DNA from: Streptomyces taklimakanensis
GTDB taxonomy: Bacteria; Actinomycetota; Actinomycetes; Streptomycetales; Streptomycetaceae
Assembly (NCBI RefSeq): GCF_009709575.1
Contig: NZ_WIXO01000001.1
Coordinates: forward strand, 3,784,001 to 3,848,000
DNA: 64,000 nucleotides
Direction: 5' to 3'
Shown here: piece after piece, positions 24,771 to 35,412 of the stretch
Layout of the letters: each line of letters opens with the position of its first letter
How positions within the stretch are numbered: the first letter of the stretch is position 1
Made by a program: the position numbers and the translations under genes
The notes under the pieces: model-generated
Seen by the model: the letters and a program-made list of their open reading frames with translations, nothing else
Told to the model about the DNA's origin: nothing
The model's database searches: none

Positions 24771-24820
24771 CGCGGCCCCCGGCCGCCACGGAATCCCTTC
24801 CGCGGCGGCCGGGGGCCGCG
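24771..24820. terminator. strong bidirectional hairpin between greA and the ABC permease gene
   Basis: 17-base perfect arms (24771-24787 and 24804-24820), with an inner CGGAA/TTCCG stem closing a 4-base loop. It lies 10 bases from the permease stop. Confidence 0.8.
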
Positions 24821-24830
24821 GTACCGCCCG

Positions 24831-25691
24831 TCAGGCCGCCGAGCGGTACTTGCGCACCGCCAGCGTCCGGAAGGCCACGATGATCAGCACGGACCACAGC
24901 AGTGAGGCCAGGACCGGGTTCCGCATGGGCCAGGCGTCGGGCACCGGGTAGTTCGCCGGGAGGTTCCCGAAGAGCTCGCGGGTCGCCAGCACGGTCGCGC
25001 TGAACGGATTCCACTCGGCCACGTGCTGGAGGAACGACGGCATGTTCTGGGAGGGCACGAAGGCGATCGAGACGAAGGTCAGCGGGAACAGCCAGATCAG
25101 ACCGCCGGAGGTGGCCGCCTCCGGGGTGCGCACCGACAGGCCGATCAGCGCGCCGATCCAGGTGAAGGCGTACCCCAGCAGGAGCAGCAGCCCGAAGCCC
25201 GCCAGTGTCCTGAGGACGCCCTCGTGGGCCCGCCAGCCGACGATCAGCGCCACGACCGCCAGCACCACCAGGGTGAGCGCGGTCTGGACGAGGTCGGCCA
25301 GGGTGCGTCCGGTCAGCACCGCGCCGCGCGCCATCGGCAGGGAGCGGAAGCGGTCGATGAGCCCCTTGTGCATGTCCTCGGCGATGCCCGCGCCCGCGCC
25401 GGCCGTGGCGAAGGTGACCGTCTGGGCGAAGATGCCCGCCATCAGGAACTCGCGGTAGGACTCCGGGTCCAGCCCGGCGCCGGGGAGACTGATCGAGCCG
25501 CCGAAGACGTAGCTGAACAGCACCACGAACATGATCGGCTGGATCAGGCCGAAGACGATCATCTCCGGGATGCGGAGCATCCGCAGCAGGTTGCGCTTGG
25601 CGATGACCAGCGAGTCCGTCACGGACTGGCGGACGCCGCCGCCCGAGCGGGGCGCCGCGGCGCGGGGCGGCAGGTCGGTGGTGGTGCTCAC
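24831..25691 (-). CDS. ABC-2 type transporter permease (DrrB-like)
   Basis: 286 residues with about six transmembrane helices and the ABC-2 family start SVTDSLVIAKRNLLRMLRIPEMIVFGLIQPIMFVVLFSYVFGG. The conserved loop GIAEDMHKGLIDRFRSLPMARGAVLTGR (about 108-135) is the usual cytoplasmic coupling region. The C-terminal NPFSATVLATRELFGN is typical of DrrB proteins exporting drugs or lipids. The GTG start at 25691 overlaps the stop of the ATPase gene by four bases (GTGA), so translation is coupled. The substrate is not indicated: no biosynthetic genes lie nearby. Confidence 0.9.
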   Translation of the reverse strand: MSTTTDLPPRAAAPRSGGGVRQSVTDSLVIAKRNLLRMLRIPEMIVFGLIQPIMFVVLFSYVFGGSISLPGAGLDPESYREFLMAGIFAQTVTFATAGAGAGIAEDMHKGLIDRFRSLPMARGAVLTGRTLADLVQTALTLVVLAVVALIVGWRAHEGVLRTLAGFGLLLLLGYAFTWIGALIGLSVRTPEAATSGGLIWLFPLTFVSIAFVPSQNMPSFLQHVAEWNPFSATVLATRELFGNLPANYPVPDAWPMRNPVLASLLWSVLIIVAFRTLAVRKYRSAA

Positions 25692-26710
25692 GTGGCGGCC
25701 TCCTTCCGGCCGTCGGACGGGGCGGCTCCGTCGGGTCCGTCGGCTCCGTCGTTCTCGCCCGGTCCGCCGCCCTCGGCGGCGTGGCCGGTCAGCGAGATGA
25801 ACACGTCGTCCAGGGTCGGGCGGCGCAGGCCGACGTCGTCGAGCTCCACGCCCCGGGAGTCCAGCTCCCGGATGGTCTCGGCGAGCAGCCTGGCTCCGCC
25901 GACGACGGGCACGGTCAGTTTGCGGGTGTGCCCCTCGACGGCGACGGCGCCCCGGCCCAGGGCGCGCAGGACCTCCTCCGCCTCGGCGATCCGGTCGCGC
26001 TCGTGCACGACGACCTCGATGCGTTCGCCACCGATCCGGGCCTTGAGGTCGTCCGAGGTGCCGCGGGCGATGACCCGGCCGTGGTCGACCACGGCGATGT
26101 CGTGGGCGAGGCGGTCGGCCTCCTCCAGGTACTGGGTGGTCAGCAGGAGCGTGGTGCCGCCGGCGACCAGGTCCTCGATGACCTCCCACAGCGCCTGGCG
26201 GTTGCGGGGGTCCAGGCCGGTGGTCGGCTCGTCCATGAACATCACGGGTGGGCTGACGACCAGCGCGGCGGCGAGGTCGAGTCGGCGGCGCATGCCGCCC
26301 GAGTACGTCCTGGCCGTCCGGTCGGCCGCCCCGGTGAGGTCGAACCGCTCCAGCAGTTCGTCCGCCCGCCGCTTCGCGTCGCGCGCGGACATCTGGTAGA
26401 GGCGGCCGACCATCCGGAGGTTCTCACGACCGGTCAGGTACTCGTCGACGGCCGCGAACTGCCCCGACAGTCCGATGGAACGGCGCACCTCGTGGGGCTG
26501 GGCGAGGACGTCGATCCCCGCCACGACCGCCCGACCGCTGTCGGGGCGCAGCAGGGTGGTCAACACGCGCACGGTGGTGGTCTTGCCGGCGCCGTTCGGC
26601 CCCAGCAGGCCCAGCACGGTGCCCTCCGGGACGTCGAGGTCGACACCGTCCAGAGCCCTGACGTCACCGAATGTCTTGACCAGTCCCTCGGCGTGGATGG
26701 CACCTGGCAT
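25688..26710 (-). CDS. ABC transporter ATP-binding protein (DrrA-like)
   Basis: 340 residues. The Walker A GPNGAGKTTTVRVL is near residue 37; the Q-loop is in GLSGQFAAVDEYLTG, the signature is TYSGGMRRRLDLAAAL, the Walker B is VMFMDEPTTGLDPR, and the switch region is LLLTTQYLEEAD with Gln in place of His, which is the DrrA subfamily form. The C-terminal DrrA extension ends in LRRPTLDDVFISLTG. It powers the permease encoded just downstream. ATG 26710 is used because GGGAGGGA lies six bases before it. About 250 bases separate it from ilvA upstream; a CGCGCCG/CGGCGCG hairpin (26800-26821) lies in that gap. Confidence 0.92.
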   Translation of the reverse strand: MPGAIHAEGLVKTFGDVRALDGVDLDVPEGTVLGLLGPNGAGKTTTVRVLTTLLRPDSGRAVVAGIDVLAQPHEVRRSIGLSGQFAAVDEYLTGRENLRMVGRLYQMSARDAKRRADELLERFDLTGAADRTARTYSGGMRRRLDLAAALVVSPPVMFMDEPTTGLDPRNRQALWEVIEDLVAGGTTLLLTTQYLEEADRLAHDIAVVDHGRVIARGTSDDLKARIGGERIEVVVHERDRIAEAEEVLRALGRGAVAVEGHTRKLTVPVVGGARLLAETIRELDSRGVELDDVGLRRPTLDDVFISLTGHAAEGGGPGENDGADGPDGAAPSDGRKEAAT

Positions 26711-26962
26711 GGAGATCCCTCCCATGGGTGGGTGGTCGGGAAAACGGGGGAAGCGAGGGGTCGGAGGATCGGAGCCGGAGGAAACGGAAGAGGTGTACCC
26801 GCGCCGGGCGCTCTCGGCGCGGACGAGCCCGCGGACGTACCACGGACGCAGCAGGGGGGCGGGGCTCCGCGGCGACGCGGCATGTCGCGTCGCTCGGTTC
26901 GTGGTGCGGGTGGGGCGCGAGTCGCCCGGCGGCTCCGGGCCGCTCCCACCGGGCCGGGCGCC

Positions 26963-28207
26963 TCAGCCGATCACGGTGTAGCCGTTCCCGACGAGCGACG
27001 CCTTGACCTCCGCGCAGTGCTGCGGACCCTTGGTCTCCAGATGCACCTCCACCTCCACCTCCGTGAGCCCGAGCCGGGGATCGGTCCGTACGTGGCTCAC
27101 GTCCAGAACGTTGGCGTCCGCCACCGACAACTCCCCCAGGAGCGCGGCCAACGCCCCCGGGCGGTCCGTCAACCGCAATCGCAGCGACAGGTAGCGACCG
27201 GCGGCCGCCATGCCGTGCCGCAGCGTCCGCTGGAGCACCAGGGGATCGACGTTGCCGCCGGAGAGCACGGCCACCACCGGCCCCTCGAAGGAACCCGGAG
27301 CCGACAGCAGCGCCGCCACCGGGCTGGCCCCGGCCGGCTCGACGACGAGCTTGGCCCGCTCCAGACAGAGCAGGAGAGCGCTGGAGAGCGCGTCCTCGGA
27401 CACCGTACGGACCTCGTCCACCAGTTCGCCGACGATTTTGAACGGCACGTCGCCCGGACGCGCGACCATGATGCCGTCCGCCATCGTCGAGACCGACTCC
27501 AACGCCACCGGACGGCCCGCGGCCAGCGAGGGCGGATACGCGGCCGCGCCCTCGGCCTGCACCCCGACCACCCGCACGTCCGGGCGCAGCGACTTCACCG
27601 CCAGCGACAGGCCGGCCGCCAGGCCGCCACCGCCGATACCGACGACGACGGTGCGCACCTCGGGGCACTGCTCCAGGATCTCCAGCCCGACCGTGCCCTG
27701 GCCGGCGACGATGTCGGGATGGTCGAAGGGGTGGATGAACACCGCGCCCGTCTCGGCCGCGTACTCCTGCGCCGCCCGCAGCGTCTCGTCCACCACCTGC
27801 CCGTGCAGCCGCACCCGGGCGCCGTAGTCGCGGGTCGCGGCCATCTTCGGCAACGGCGCGCCCACCGGCATGAAGACGGTCGACCGCACCCCCAGGAGGG
27901 AGGCGGCCAGGGCGACACCCTGCGCGTGGTTGCCCGCACTGGCCGCGACCACGCCGCGGGCCCGCTCCTCGGGCGTCATCGCGGCGATCCGCACGTACGC
28001 GCCGCGGACCTTGAACGAGCCGGTGCGCTGGAGGTTCTCGCACTTGAGGTGGACCGGCGAGCCGACCAGCTCGCTGAGGTGGCGGCTGCCCTCCAACGCG
28101 GTCGTCCGGGCCACCCCGGAGAGCGTCTTCTGGGCGGCTCTTATGTCGTCGAGGGTGAGGGAGGGCACGGTGTCGGGGGCGTTGTGCCCGGCAGTACTGG
28201 CGACCAT
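26963..28207 (-). CDS. ilvA: threonine ammonia-lyase with C-terminal ACT domain
   Basis: 414 residues. The PLP lysine K66 lies in QRTGSFKVRGA, followed by ASAGNHAQGVALAAS, the phosphate loop GIGGGGLAAGLSL and AGASPVAALLS. The C-terminal part (about 330-414) is one ACT-like domain with LTDRPGALAALLGELS, so the enzyme resembles the short IlvA/TdcB-like form common in actinobacteria. It converts threonine to 2-oxobutanoate for isoleucine, and can act on serine. The start at ATG 28207 has only a weak ribosome site, and the frame is open further upstream, so the start is less certain than the identity. Divergent from the MarR gene. Confidence 0.92.
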   Translation of the reverse strand: MVASTAGHNAPDTVPSLTLDDIRAAQKTLSGVARTTALEGSRHLSELVGSPVHLKCENLQRTGSFKVRGAYVRIAAMTPEERARGVVAASAGNHAQGVALAASLLGVRSTVFMPVGAPLPKMAATRDYGARVRLHGQVVDETLRAAQEYAAETGAVFIHPFDHPDIVAGQGTVGLEILEQCPEVRTVVVGIGGGGLAAGLSLAVKSLRPDVRVVGVQAEGAAAYPPSLAAGRPVALESVSTMADGIMVARPGDVPFKIVGELVDEVRTVSEDALSSALLLCLERAKLVVEPAGASPVAALLSAPGSFEGPVVAVLSGGNVDPLVLQRTLRHGMAAAGRYLSLRLRLTDRPGALAALLGELSVADANVLDVSHVRTDPRLGLTEVEVEVHLETKGPQHCAEVKASLVGNGYTVIG

Positions 28208-28460
28208 GCCGCCAGTCTGACACCACGGCCTCGGAAGGGCCCCGCACGGACCGCCCGCCCCCTTCCTCCCCGCTTCTCCTCCCCGTCCGCTCCCGCCGTC
28301 GGGCCCGGCACGGACCGGGACGACCGGCTCGCGCCGGGCTACCCGCGGTAGGCCCGGCCTATTCGTCCGGCACCGGTACGCGGCGGGCCCCGGACGCGTA
28401 CTCTGTGGCAAACCCTCAGCCCGTCGTACCCCGTACTTCCGAAGAAGCGAGCAACCGGCC

Positions 28461-29033
28461 ATGCCCACGCACCCGGACATGACGACCGCCCACCCCTACG
28501 ACGAAACGAGCGACGCAAGCGTGCAGGCCAGCATGCCCCCCACAGCCGGCCGCCCGGACCCCGACCAGGACCGGACGAGCCCCGCGGCAGACCTCCTCGA
28601 CGCCATGCAGCACCAGGTGGCCCTCTTCGCGCGCCGCGCGGAGCAGACCCGGCTCGGTGGTGTCGGACAGGCCCGCAACTCCATGGACCGCGCCGCGTAT
28701 CTGCTGCTCAACCGGCTCGACCAGGACGGGCCGACGGGCGTCAAGGCGCTCGCGGCGGGCATGGGGATCGACTCCTCGACCGTGACCCGGCAGGTCGCGC
28801 CGCTGGTGGAGTCCGGCCTCGTCAAGCGCACCTCGCACCCCGACGACGGACGCGCCGTCGTCCTGAGGCTCTCCCCGCGCGGCGCCTCGCGCCTGGAGCA
28901 GGTGCGCGCCTCGCGACGCGAACTGATGGCGCTGCTGACCAGGGAGTGGAACGAGGAGGAGCGGACGGCCTTCTGCGACCTGCTCACCCGCTTCAACCAG
29001 GCGCTCTCCGACTTCCAGGCGTCCGGTTCCTGA
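28461..29033 (+). CDS. MarR family transcriptional regulator
   Basis: 190 residues from ATG 28461. After a flexible N-terminus of about 40 residues, a MarR winged-helix domain follows: [43 protein letters not shown] (about 82-124) with the wing [16 protein letters not shown]. The C-terminal dimer helix contains [24 protein letters not shown]. MarR proteins usually repress a nearby gene or their own and respond to phenolic ligands or oxidation; a lone cysteine in the C-terminal helix is noted but not evidence of redox sensing. Divergent neighbour ilvA and downstream YyaL gene are candidate targets only by position. Confidence 0.9.
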   Translation: MPTHPDMTTAHPYDETSDASVQASMPPTAGRPDPDQDRTSPAADLLDAMQHQVALFARRAEQTRLGGVGQARNSMDRAAYLLLNRLDQDGPTGVKALAAGMGIDSSTVTRQVAPLVESGLVKRTSHPDDGRAVVLRLSPRGASRLEQVRASRRELMALLTREWNEEERTAFCDLLTRFNQALSDFQASGS

Positions 29034-29036
29034 GGG

Positions 29037-29056
29037 GCCCGGGGCCGGTCCCGGGC
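29037..29056 (+). terminator. short hairpin after the MarR gene
   Basis: 7-base arms (29037-29043 and 29050-29056), four bases past the stop codon. This is a weaker candidate than the other hairpins in the window. Confidence 0.35.
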
Positions 29057-29155
29057 GCCGGCCCGTCCCCCTCCGCCACCCGCCCCCCCGTCCGCACCGT
29101 CGGTGCCCGGCGCCGACGGTCGTCGGACGGGGGCGCCGAGGGGCAGGATGGAGAC

Positions 29156-31219
<2,064 letters not shown>

Positions 31220-31358
31220 GCCCGTGCTCCGGCGGGTTCCCGGACGGGTGCCCGCCGGGGCGGGGGTCGCGGAACCAGAACCTCCGCGAGGGTCGTCCGT
31301 CACTCACGTGGGGAACAACACGGAGCGGCCCGAGGAGGACACCCGTACAGTGACCGGT

Positions 31359-32570
31359 ATGCAGGTGACCCAGTCGACGAAACTCGCCAATGTCTGCTAC
31401 GAGATCCGGGGACCGGTTCTCGAGGAGGCCATGCGGCTTGAGGCGGCGGGTCACCGCATCCTCAAGCTCAACACCGGCAACCCGGCGCCCTTCGGCTTCG
31501 AGTGCCCGCCCGAGATCCTCGAGGACATGCTCCGCAACGTCGGGTCGGCACACGGCTACGGCGACGCCAAGGGCCTGCCGGTGGCCCGGCGCGCGGTGAT
31601 GCAGCACTACCAGACCAAGGGCATCGACCTGGACGTCGAGGACGTCTACATCGGCAACGGCGTCTCCGAGCTGATCCAGATGGCGATGCAGGCGCTGCTC
31701 GACGACGGCGACGAGGTGCTGGTGCCCGCGCCGGACTACCCGCTGTGGACGGCCGCGGTCTCCCTCTCGGGGGGCACGGCCGTGCACTACCGCTGCGACG
31801 AGCAGGCCGACTGGATGCCCGACCTCGCCGACATCGAGCGCAAGGTCACCGACCGCACCAGGGCGATCGTCGTCATCAACCCCAACAACCCGACCGGCGC
31901 CGTCTACGACGACGAGGTGCTGCGGGGGCTGACCGACATCGCCCGCCGGCACGACCTGATCGTCTACTCCGACGAGATCTACGACAAGATCCTCTACGAC
32001 GACGCCGTCCACACCCCCACCGCCGCCATCGCCCCGGACCTGCTGACCATCACCTTCAACGGCCTGTCCAAGGCCTACCGGGTGGCCGGGTACCGGTGCG
32101 GCTGGATGGCCGTCTGCGGCCCCAAGGCGCACGCCGCCGGCTACATCGAGGGCCTGACGATCCTGGCGAACATGCGGCTGTGCGCCAACATGCCGGCCCA
32201 GCACGCGGTGGCCGCCGCGCTGGGCGGACGGCAGTCGATCAACGACCTGGTGCTGCCGGGCGGGCGGCTCGTGGAGCAGCGCGACGCCGCCTACGAGCTG
32301 CTGACCTCCATTCCCGGCGTGACGTGCGTGAAGCCGAAGGGGGCGCTGTACCTCTTCCCCCGGTTGGACCCGCAGGTCCACAAGATCAAGGACGACCGGC
32401 AGATGGTCCTCGACCTGTTGCGGGCCGAGAAGATCATGGTCGTGCACGGCACGGGCTTCAACTGGCCCGAACCGGACCACTTCCGCATCGTCACGCTGCC
32501 CACCGTGCAGGACCTCACCGACGCGGTGCAGCGGATCGGGAAGTTCCTGGACGGATACGGGCAGTACTGA
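31359..32570 (+). CDS. alaA: pyridoxal-phosphate aminotransferase, AlaA-like (glutamate-pyruvate)
   Basis: 403 residues, aligned from memory with E. coli AlaA nearly end to end: KLANVCYEIRGPVLEEAMRL, LKLNTGNPAPFGFE, VPAPDYPLWTAAVSLSGG, INPNNPTGAVYDDE, YSDEIYDKILYDD, the PLP lysine K238 in FNGLSKAYRVAGYR, MRLCANMPAQHAV and FNWPEPDHFRIVTLP. The expected reaction is pyruvate plus glutamate to alanine plus 2-oxoglutarate. The GAGGAGG ribosome site is 20 bases before ATG 31359 but 11 before the in-frame GTG 31350, which may be the real start (three extra residues). A strong hairpin ends the unit. Confidence 0.92.
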   Translation: MQVTQSTKLANVCYEIRGPVLEEAMRLEAAGHRILKLNTGNPAPFGFECPPEILEDMLRNVGSAHGYGDAKGLPVARRAVMQHYQTKGIDLDVEDVYIGNGVSELIQMAMQALLDDGDEVLVPAPDYPLWTAAVSLSGGTAVHYRCDEQADWMPDLADIERKVTDRTRAIVVINPNNPTGAVYDDEVLRGLTDIARRHDLIVYSDEIYDKILYDDAVHTPTAAIAPDLLTITFNGLSKAYRVAGYRCGWMAVCGPKAHAAGYIEGLTILANMRLCANMPAQHAVAAALGGRQSINDLVLPGGRLVEQRDAAYELLTSIPGVTCVKPKGALYLFPRLDPQVHKIKDDRQMVLDLLRAEKIMVVHGTGFNWPEPDHFRIVTLPTVQDLTDAVQRIGKFLDGYGQY

Positions 32571-32580
32571 GCCGGGCTCC

Positions 32581-32614
32581 GGGACGCCGCGCCGGGCGCT
32601 CGGCGCGGCGTCCC
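32581..32614 (+). terminator. hairpin after the aminotransferase gene
   Basis: Perfect 14-base arms (32581-32594 and 32601-32614) with a 6-base loop and a short pyrimidine tract after it, 10 bases past the stop. Confidence 0.8.
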
Positions 32615-32689
32615 CCTCGCCCCCTCGCCCCCCTCGTCCGCCGCGCGGTGGTGTGACCGAGGCGAGGAGGAGCTGTGGCGATGGCAACT

Positions 32690-32712
32690 TTAGACAGTGT
32701 CCAAGTTAAGAT
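32690..32712 (+). promoter_or_regulatory. GACAGTGTC dyad next to a -10 box, before a small unknown gene
   Basis: TT-A-GACAGTGTC-C-AA (32690-32704) is an imperfect 15-base palindrome around a perfect 9-base core, in an AT-rich patch that stands out from the surroundings. TAAGAT (32707-32712) reads as a -10 box. A repressor at the dyad would cover the promoter spacer. TetR-family operators often have this core. Confidence 0.5.
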
Positions 32713-32715
32713 GGA

Positions 32716-32734
32716 CTCCTGAATCCGTCAGGAG
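32716..32734 (+). promoter_or_regulatory. inverted repeat that covers the ribosome-binding site
   Basis: CTCCTGA (32716-32722) and TCAGGAG (32728-32734) are perfect complements with a 5-base loop. The right arm contains most of the AGGAGG site (32730-32735) of the gene starting at 32743. If the transcript includes the left arm, the hairpin would hide the ribosome site. If transcription starts near 32719, the repeat may instead be a DNA operator. Confidence 0.45.
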
Positions 32735-32742
32735 GCCATCCC

Positions 32743-33168
32743 ATGTACGAACCGATTCGCAGGCCGTCGGTCCACACCATGGCCGACCCGGCCAGGACCG
32801 AGGGCGCCGTTCCGCGTCGCTCCCGCGAAGAGGAGCTGGCCATCCGGCTCGCCGGACACCTGACCGCACTGCTGACCGTGACCGACGAACTCCGCGTCCT
32901 CACCCCGGCCGCAGAGCTGGACGACGCCGCCGCGCGGCTCGACGCCCAGGTCACCGGTCTGTGCGGAGGCCGGGCCCCGCTGCGGGCCACACCGTCGGCC
33001 GGTGCCGGGGACGCCTCCCGCATCGCGGCCCTGCACCAGCGGGCCCACACCCTCGCCGGCCAGGCCCTGGTCGTGGCCACCGCCCGTTCGGACGAGGAGG
33101 CCGCCGAGCTGGCCGCCGAGCGGATGGAGGCCCACGCCCGGGCGCTCGGTCTGGCCGAGGTCGGCTGA
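32743..33168 (+). CDS. small conserved-looking protein of unknown function
   Basis: 141 residues from ATG 32743, behind a strong AGGAGG site. The N-terminus MYEPIRRPSVHTMA is followed by a soluble, helical body: REEELAIRLAGHLTALLTVTDELRVL, then LDDAAARLDAQVTGL, and a C-terminal helix pair (ALHQRAHTLAGQALVVATA, RSDEEAAELAAERMEAHA). No transmembrane segment, cysteine cluster or catalytic motif. From memory other Streptomyces have a protein with the same N-terminal MYEPIR start, so it is probably conserved in the genus. The upstream DNA has an operator-like dyad and an inverted repeat overlapping the ribosome site, so expression is probably tightly controlled. Function unknown. Confidence 0.75.
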   Translation: MYEPIRRPSVHTMADPARTEGAVPRRSREEELAIRLAGHLTALLTVTDELRVLTPAAELDDAAARLDAQVTGLCGGRAPLRATPSAGAGDASRIAALHQRAHTLAGQALVVATARSDEEAAELAAERMEAHARALGLAEVG

Positions 33169-33233
33169 GCCCGGACCGGCCGTGAGCGGAGGAACCGGGG
33201 CCGGGGCCGCCGCCCACCCGGAACCGACGGGGA

Positions 33234-33275
33234 CCGAGGGGCCGCTCGGACGTCATCGCCCGAGCGGCCCCTCGG
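33234..33275. terminator. first of two tandem hairpins between convergent genes
   Basis: Perfect 16-base arms (33234-33249 and 33260-33275) with a 10-base loop, downstream of the small unknown gene. Confidence 0.8.
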
Positions 33276-33279
33276 CGTT

Positions 33280-33335
33280 CCGGACGGTGGGCCGGGAGGA
33301 CCGAGAACCGAAAGGGGCCCCGGCCCACCGTCCGG
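33280..33335. terminator. second tandem hairpin, directly after the pckG stop
   Basis: Perfect 17-base arms (33280-33296 and 33319-33335) with a 22-base loop, ending two bases from the pckG stop codon. It most likely terminates pckG. Confidence 0.78.
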
Positions 33336-33336
33336 C

Positions 33337-35172
33337 TCAGCCGAGCCGCTCGACCAGGGCGCGGTACTCGTCCCACAGGGCCTTCGGGGTGTGGTCGCCG
33401 AAGGTGTTCAGGTGCTCGGGAACGAGCGCGGCCTCCTCCCGCCAGGCGTCCCGGTCCACGGTGAGCAGGAACCTCAGGTCCTCCTCCGGCAGCTCCAGGC
33501 CGTCGGTGTCCAGGGCGGCCGGGGTCGGCACGACGCCGATGGGCGTCTCCACGCCCTCCGCCTCGCCGTTCAGACGCTCGACGATCCACTTCAGCACGCG
33601 GCCGTTCTCGCCGAAGCCCGGCCACACGAACCGGCCCGAGTCGTCCTTGCGGAACCAGTTGACGTAGTAGATGCGCGGCAGCTTGGAGTGGTCGGCCTTG
33701 GCGCCGACCTCCAGCCAGTGGCCCATGTAGTCGCCCATGTTGTAGCCGCAGAACGGCAGCATGGCGAACGGGTCGCGACGCAGCTCGCCGACCTTGCCCT
33801 CGGCCGCGGCGGTCTTCTCGGAGGCCACGTTGGCGCCGAGGAAGACGCCGTGCTGCCAGTCGAACGACTCCGTCACCAGCGGCACCGCGCTCGCCCGGCG
33901 GCCGCCGAAGAGGATCGCCGAGATCGGCACGCCCCTGGGGTCCTCCCACTCCGGCGCGATGGTCGGGCACTGCGACGCCGACACGGTGAAGCGGGCGTTG
34001 GGGTGCGCGGCCGGGGTGCCGGAGTCGGGCGTCCAGTCGTTGCCGCGCCAGTCGGTCAGATGGGCCGGAGGCTCGGAGGTCATGCCCTCCCACCACACGT
34101 CGCCGTCGTCGGTGAGGGCGACGTTGGTGAAGATCGCGTTGCCCCACAGCGTCTTCATCGCGTTGGCGTTGGTGTGCTCGCCGGTGCCCGGCGCCACGCC
34201 GAAGAAGCCCGCCTCGGGGTTGATCGCGTAGAGGCGGCCGTCCTCGCCGAAGCGCATCCAGGCGATGTCGTCGCCGATCGTCTCGACCGTCCAGCCGGGG
34301 ATCGTCGGCTCCAGCATCGCGAGGTTGGTCTTGCCGCACGCGCTGGGGAAGGCCGCGGCCACGTACTTCGCCTCACCGCGGGGCGGGGTGAGCTTCAGGA
34401 TCAGCATGTGCTCGGCGAGCCAGCCCTCGTCGCGGGCCATCACCGAGGCGATGCGCAGCGCGTAGCACTTCTTGCCCAGCAGCGCGTTGCCGCCGTAGCC
34501 CGAGCCGTAGGACCAGATCTCCCGGGTCTCGGGGAAGTGGGAGATGTACTTGGTGGAGTTGCACGGCCAGGGGACGTCCTCTCGGCCCGGCTCCAGGGGG
34601 GCGCCGACGGTGTGGACGGCCTTGACGAACGTCCCGTCCTCGCCCAGCTCCTCCAGCACGGCGCTGCCCATGCGGGTCATGATCCGCATGGAGACGGCCA
34701 CGTAGGCGGAGTCGGTGATCTCCACGCCCAGGGCGGAGAGCGGGGAGCCGAGCGGCCCCATGCAGAACGGGACGACGTACATGGTGCGGCCGCGCATCGA
34801 GCCGCGGAAGAGGCCGCCCTCGCCGCCGGCGCCGGTGAAGATCTCGCGCATCTTCGCGGGGGCCATCCAGTGGTTGGTCGGGCCCGCGTCCTCCTCCTTC
34901 TCGGAGCAGATGAAGGTGCGGTCCTCCACGCGGGCCACGTCACCGGGGTCGGAGGCGGCGTAGTAGGAGTTGGGGCGCTTGATCGGGTCGAGCCTCCGGA
35001 AGGTGCCCTTCTCGACCAGTTCCTCGCACAGCCGCTCGTACTCGGCCTCGGAGCCGTCGCACCAGACGACACGGTCGGGCTGGGTGAGGGCGGCGATCTC
35101 GTCGACCCAGGTGATCAGTTCCTGGTGCCGGGTGGGGGTCGTGTTGCCGGGAGCCGCAGTACTGCGCGCCAC
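33337..35172 (-). CDS. pckG: phosphoenolpyruvate carboxykinase (GTP)
   Basis: 611 residues, the usual length for the GTP enzyme. Seen: [39 protein letters not shown], the hyper-reactive Cys P-loop [15 protein letters not shown], the metal-site run [55 protein letters not shown] and the lid/nucleotide region [18 protein letters not shown]. It converts oxaloacetate and GTP to PEP, CO2 and GDP in gluconeogenesis and anaplerosis. GTG 35172 has GGAG seven bases upstream and gives the family length, whereas the open frame continues much further. A 7-9-7 inverted repeat lies 29-51 bases upstream and two hairpins follow the stop. Confidence 0.96.
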   Translation of the reverse strand: MARSTAAPGNTTPTRHQELITWVDEIAALTQPDRVVWCDGSEAEYERLCEELVEKGTFRRLDPIKRPNSYYAASDPGDVARVEDRTFICSEKEEDAGPTNHWMAPAKMREIFTGAGGEGGLFRGSMRGRTMYVVPFCMGPLGSPLSALGVEITDSAYVAVSMRIMTRMGSAVLEELGEDGTFVKAVHTVGAPLEPGREDVPWPCNSTKYISHFPETREIWSYGSGYGGNALLGKKCYALRIASVMARDEGWLAEHMLILKLTPPRGEAKYVAAAFPSACGKTNLAMLEPTIPGWTVETIGDDIAWMRFGEDGRLYAINPEAGFFGVAPGTGEHTNANAMKTLWGNAIFTNVALTDDGDVWWEGMTSEPPAHLTDWRGNDWTPDSGTPAAHPNARFTVSASQCPTIAPEWEDPRGVPISAILFGGRRASAVPLVTESFDWQHGVFLGANVASEKTAAAEGKVGELRRDPFAMLPFCGYNMGDYMGHWLEVGAKADHSKLPRIYYVNWFRKDDSGRFVWPGFGENGRVLKWIVERLNGEAEGVETPIGVVPTPAALDTDGLELPEEDLRFLLTVDRDAWREEAALVPEHLNTFGDHTPKALWDEYRALVERLG

Positions 35173-35200
35173 AATCGCTCCAGATGTCGAGGGTTTTGTG

Positions 35201-35223
35201 CCGGATACCGCACGTATATCCGG
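35201..35223 (-). promoter_or_regulatory. perfect 7-9-7 inverted repeat upstream of pckG
   Basis: CCGGATA (35201-35207) and TATCCGG (35217-35223) with a 9-base spacer, 29-51 bases before the pckG GTG. It includes TATACG on the pckG strand, which could be a -10 box. A site there could control PEP carboxykinase in response to carbon source. Confidence 0.45.
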
Positions 35224-35382
35224 TTCTTGTTCTCCGTACAGCAGACATCGGCCCCTTGGGGGCTGCGGCCCGGACGCTGCGGCGTTGCTCATCCGGTACC
35301 GACCACGCTCATTTGATACTCCGCCTTCCGGGCGTTTCTGTCCAGACGGACGGGTCGTGAGCATCGCCACGCGCGGGGAAAA

Positions 35383-35405
35383 ACCTACGGTCACGTAGGT
35401 ACGAT
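35383..35405 (+). promoter_or_regulatory. 7-4-7 palindrome overlapping the -10 box of the HlyIII gene
   Basis: ACCTACG (35383-35389) and CGTAGGT (35394-35400) are perfect arms around GTCA. TACGAT (35400-35405) begins at the last base of the palindrome and reads as a -10 box; a start 7-8 bases later falls at the ATG at 35413. The palindrome thus fills the promoter spacer. Similar TACGG/CCGTA-type sites precede fatty-acid desaturase and TetR genes in actinobacteria, from memory. Confidence 0.55.
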
Positions 35406-35412
35406 GAGGCGT

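Noticed and set aside
24699..24771. The 11-bp array as a CRISPR-like array
   Set aside because: Copies are directly adjacent with no unique spacers and no cas genes are near.
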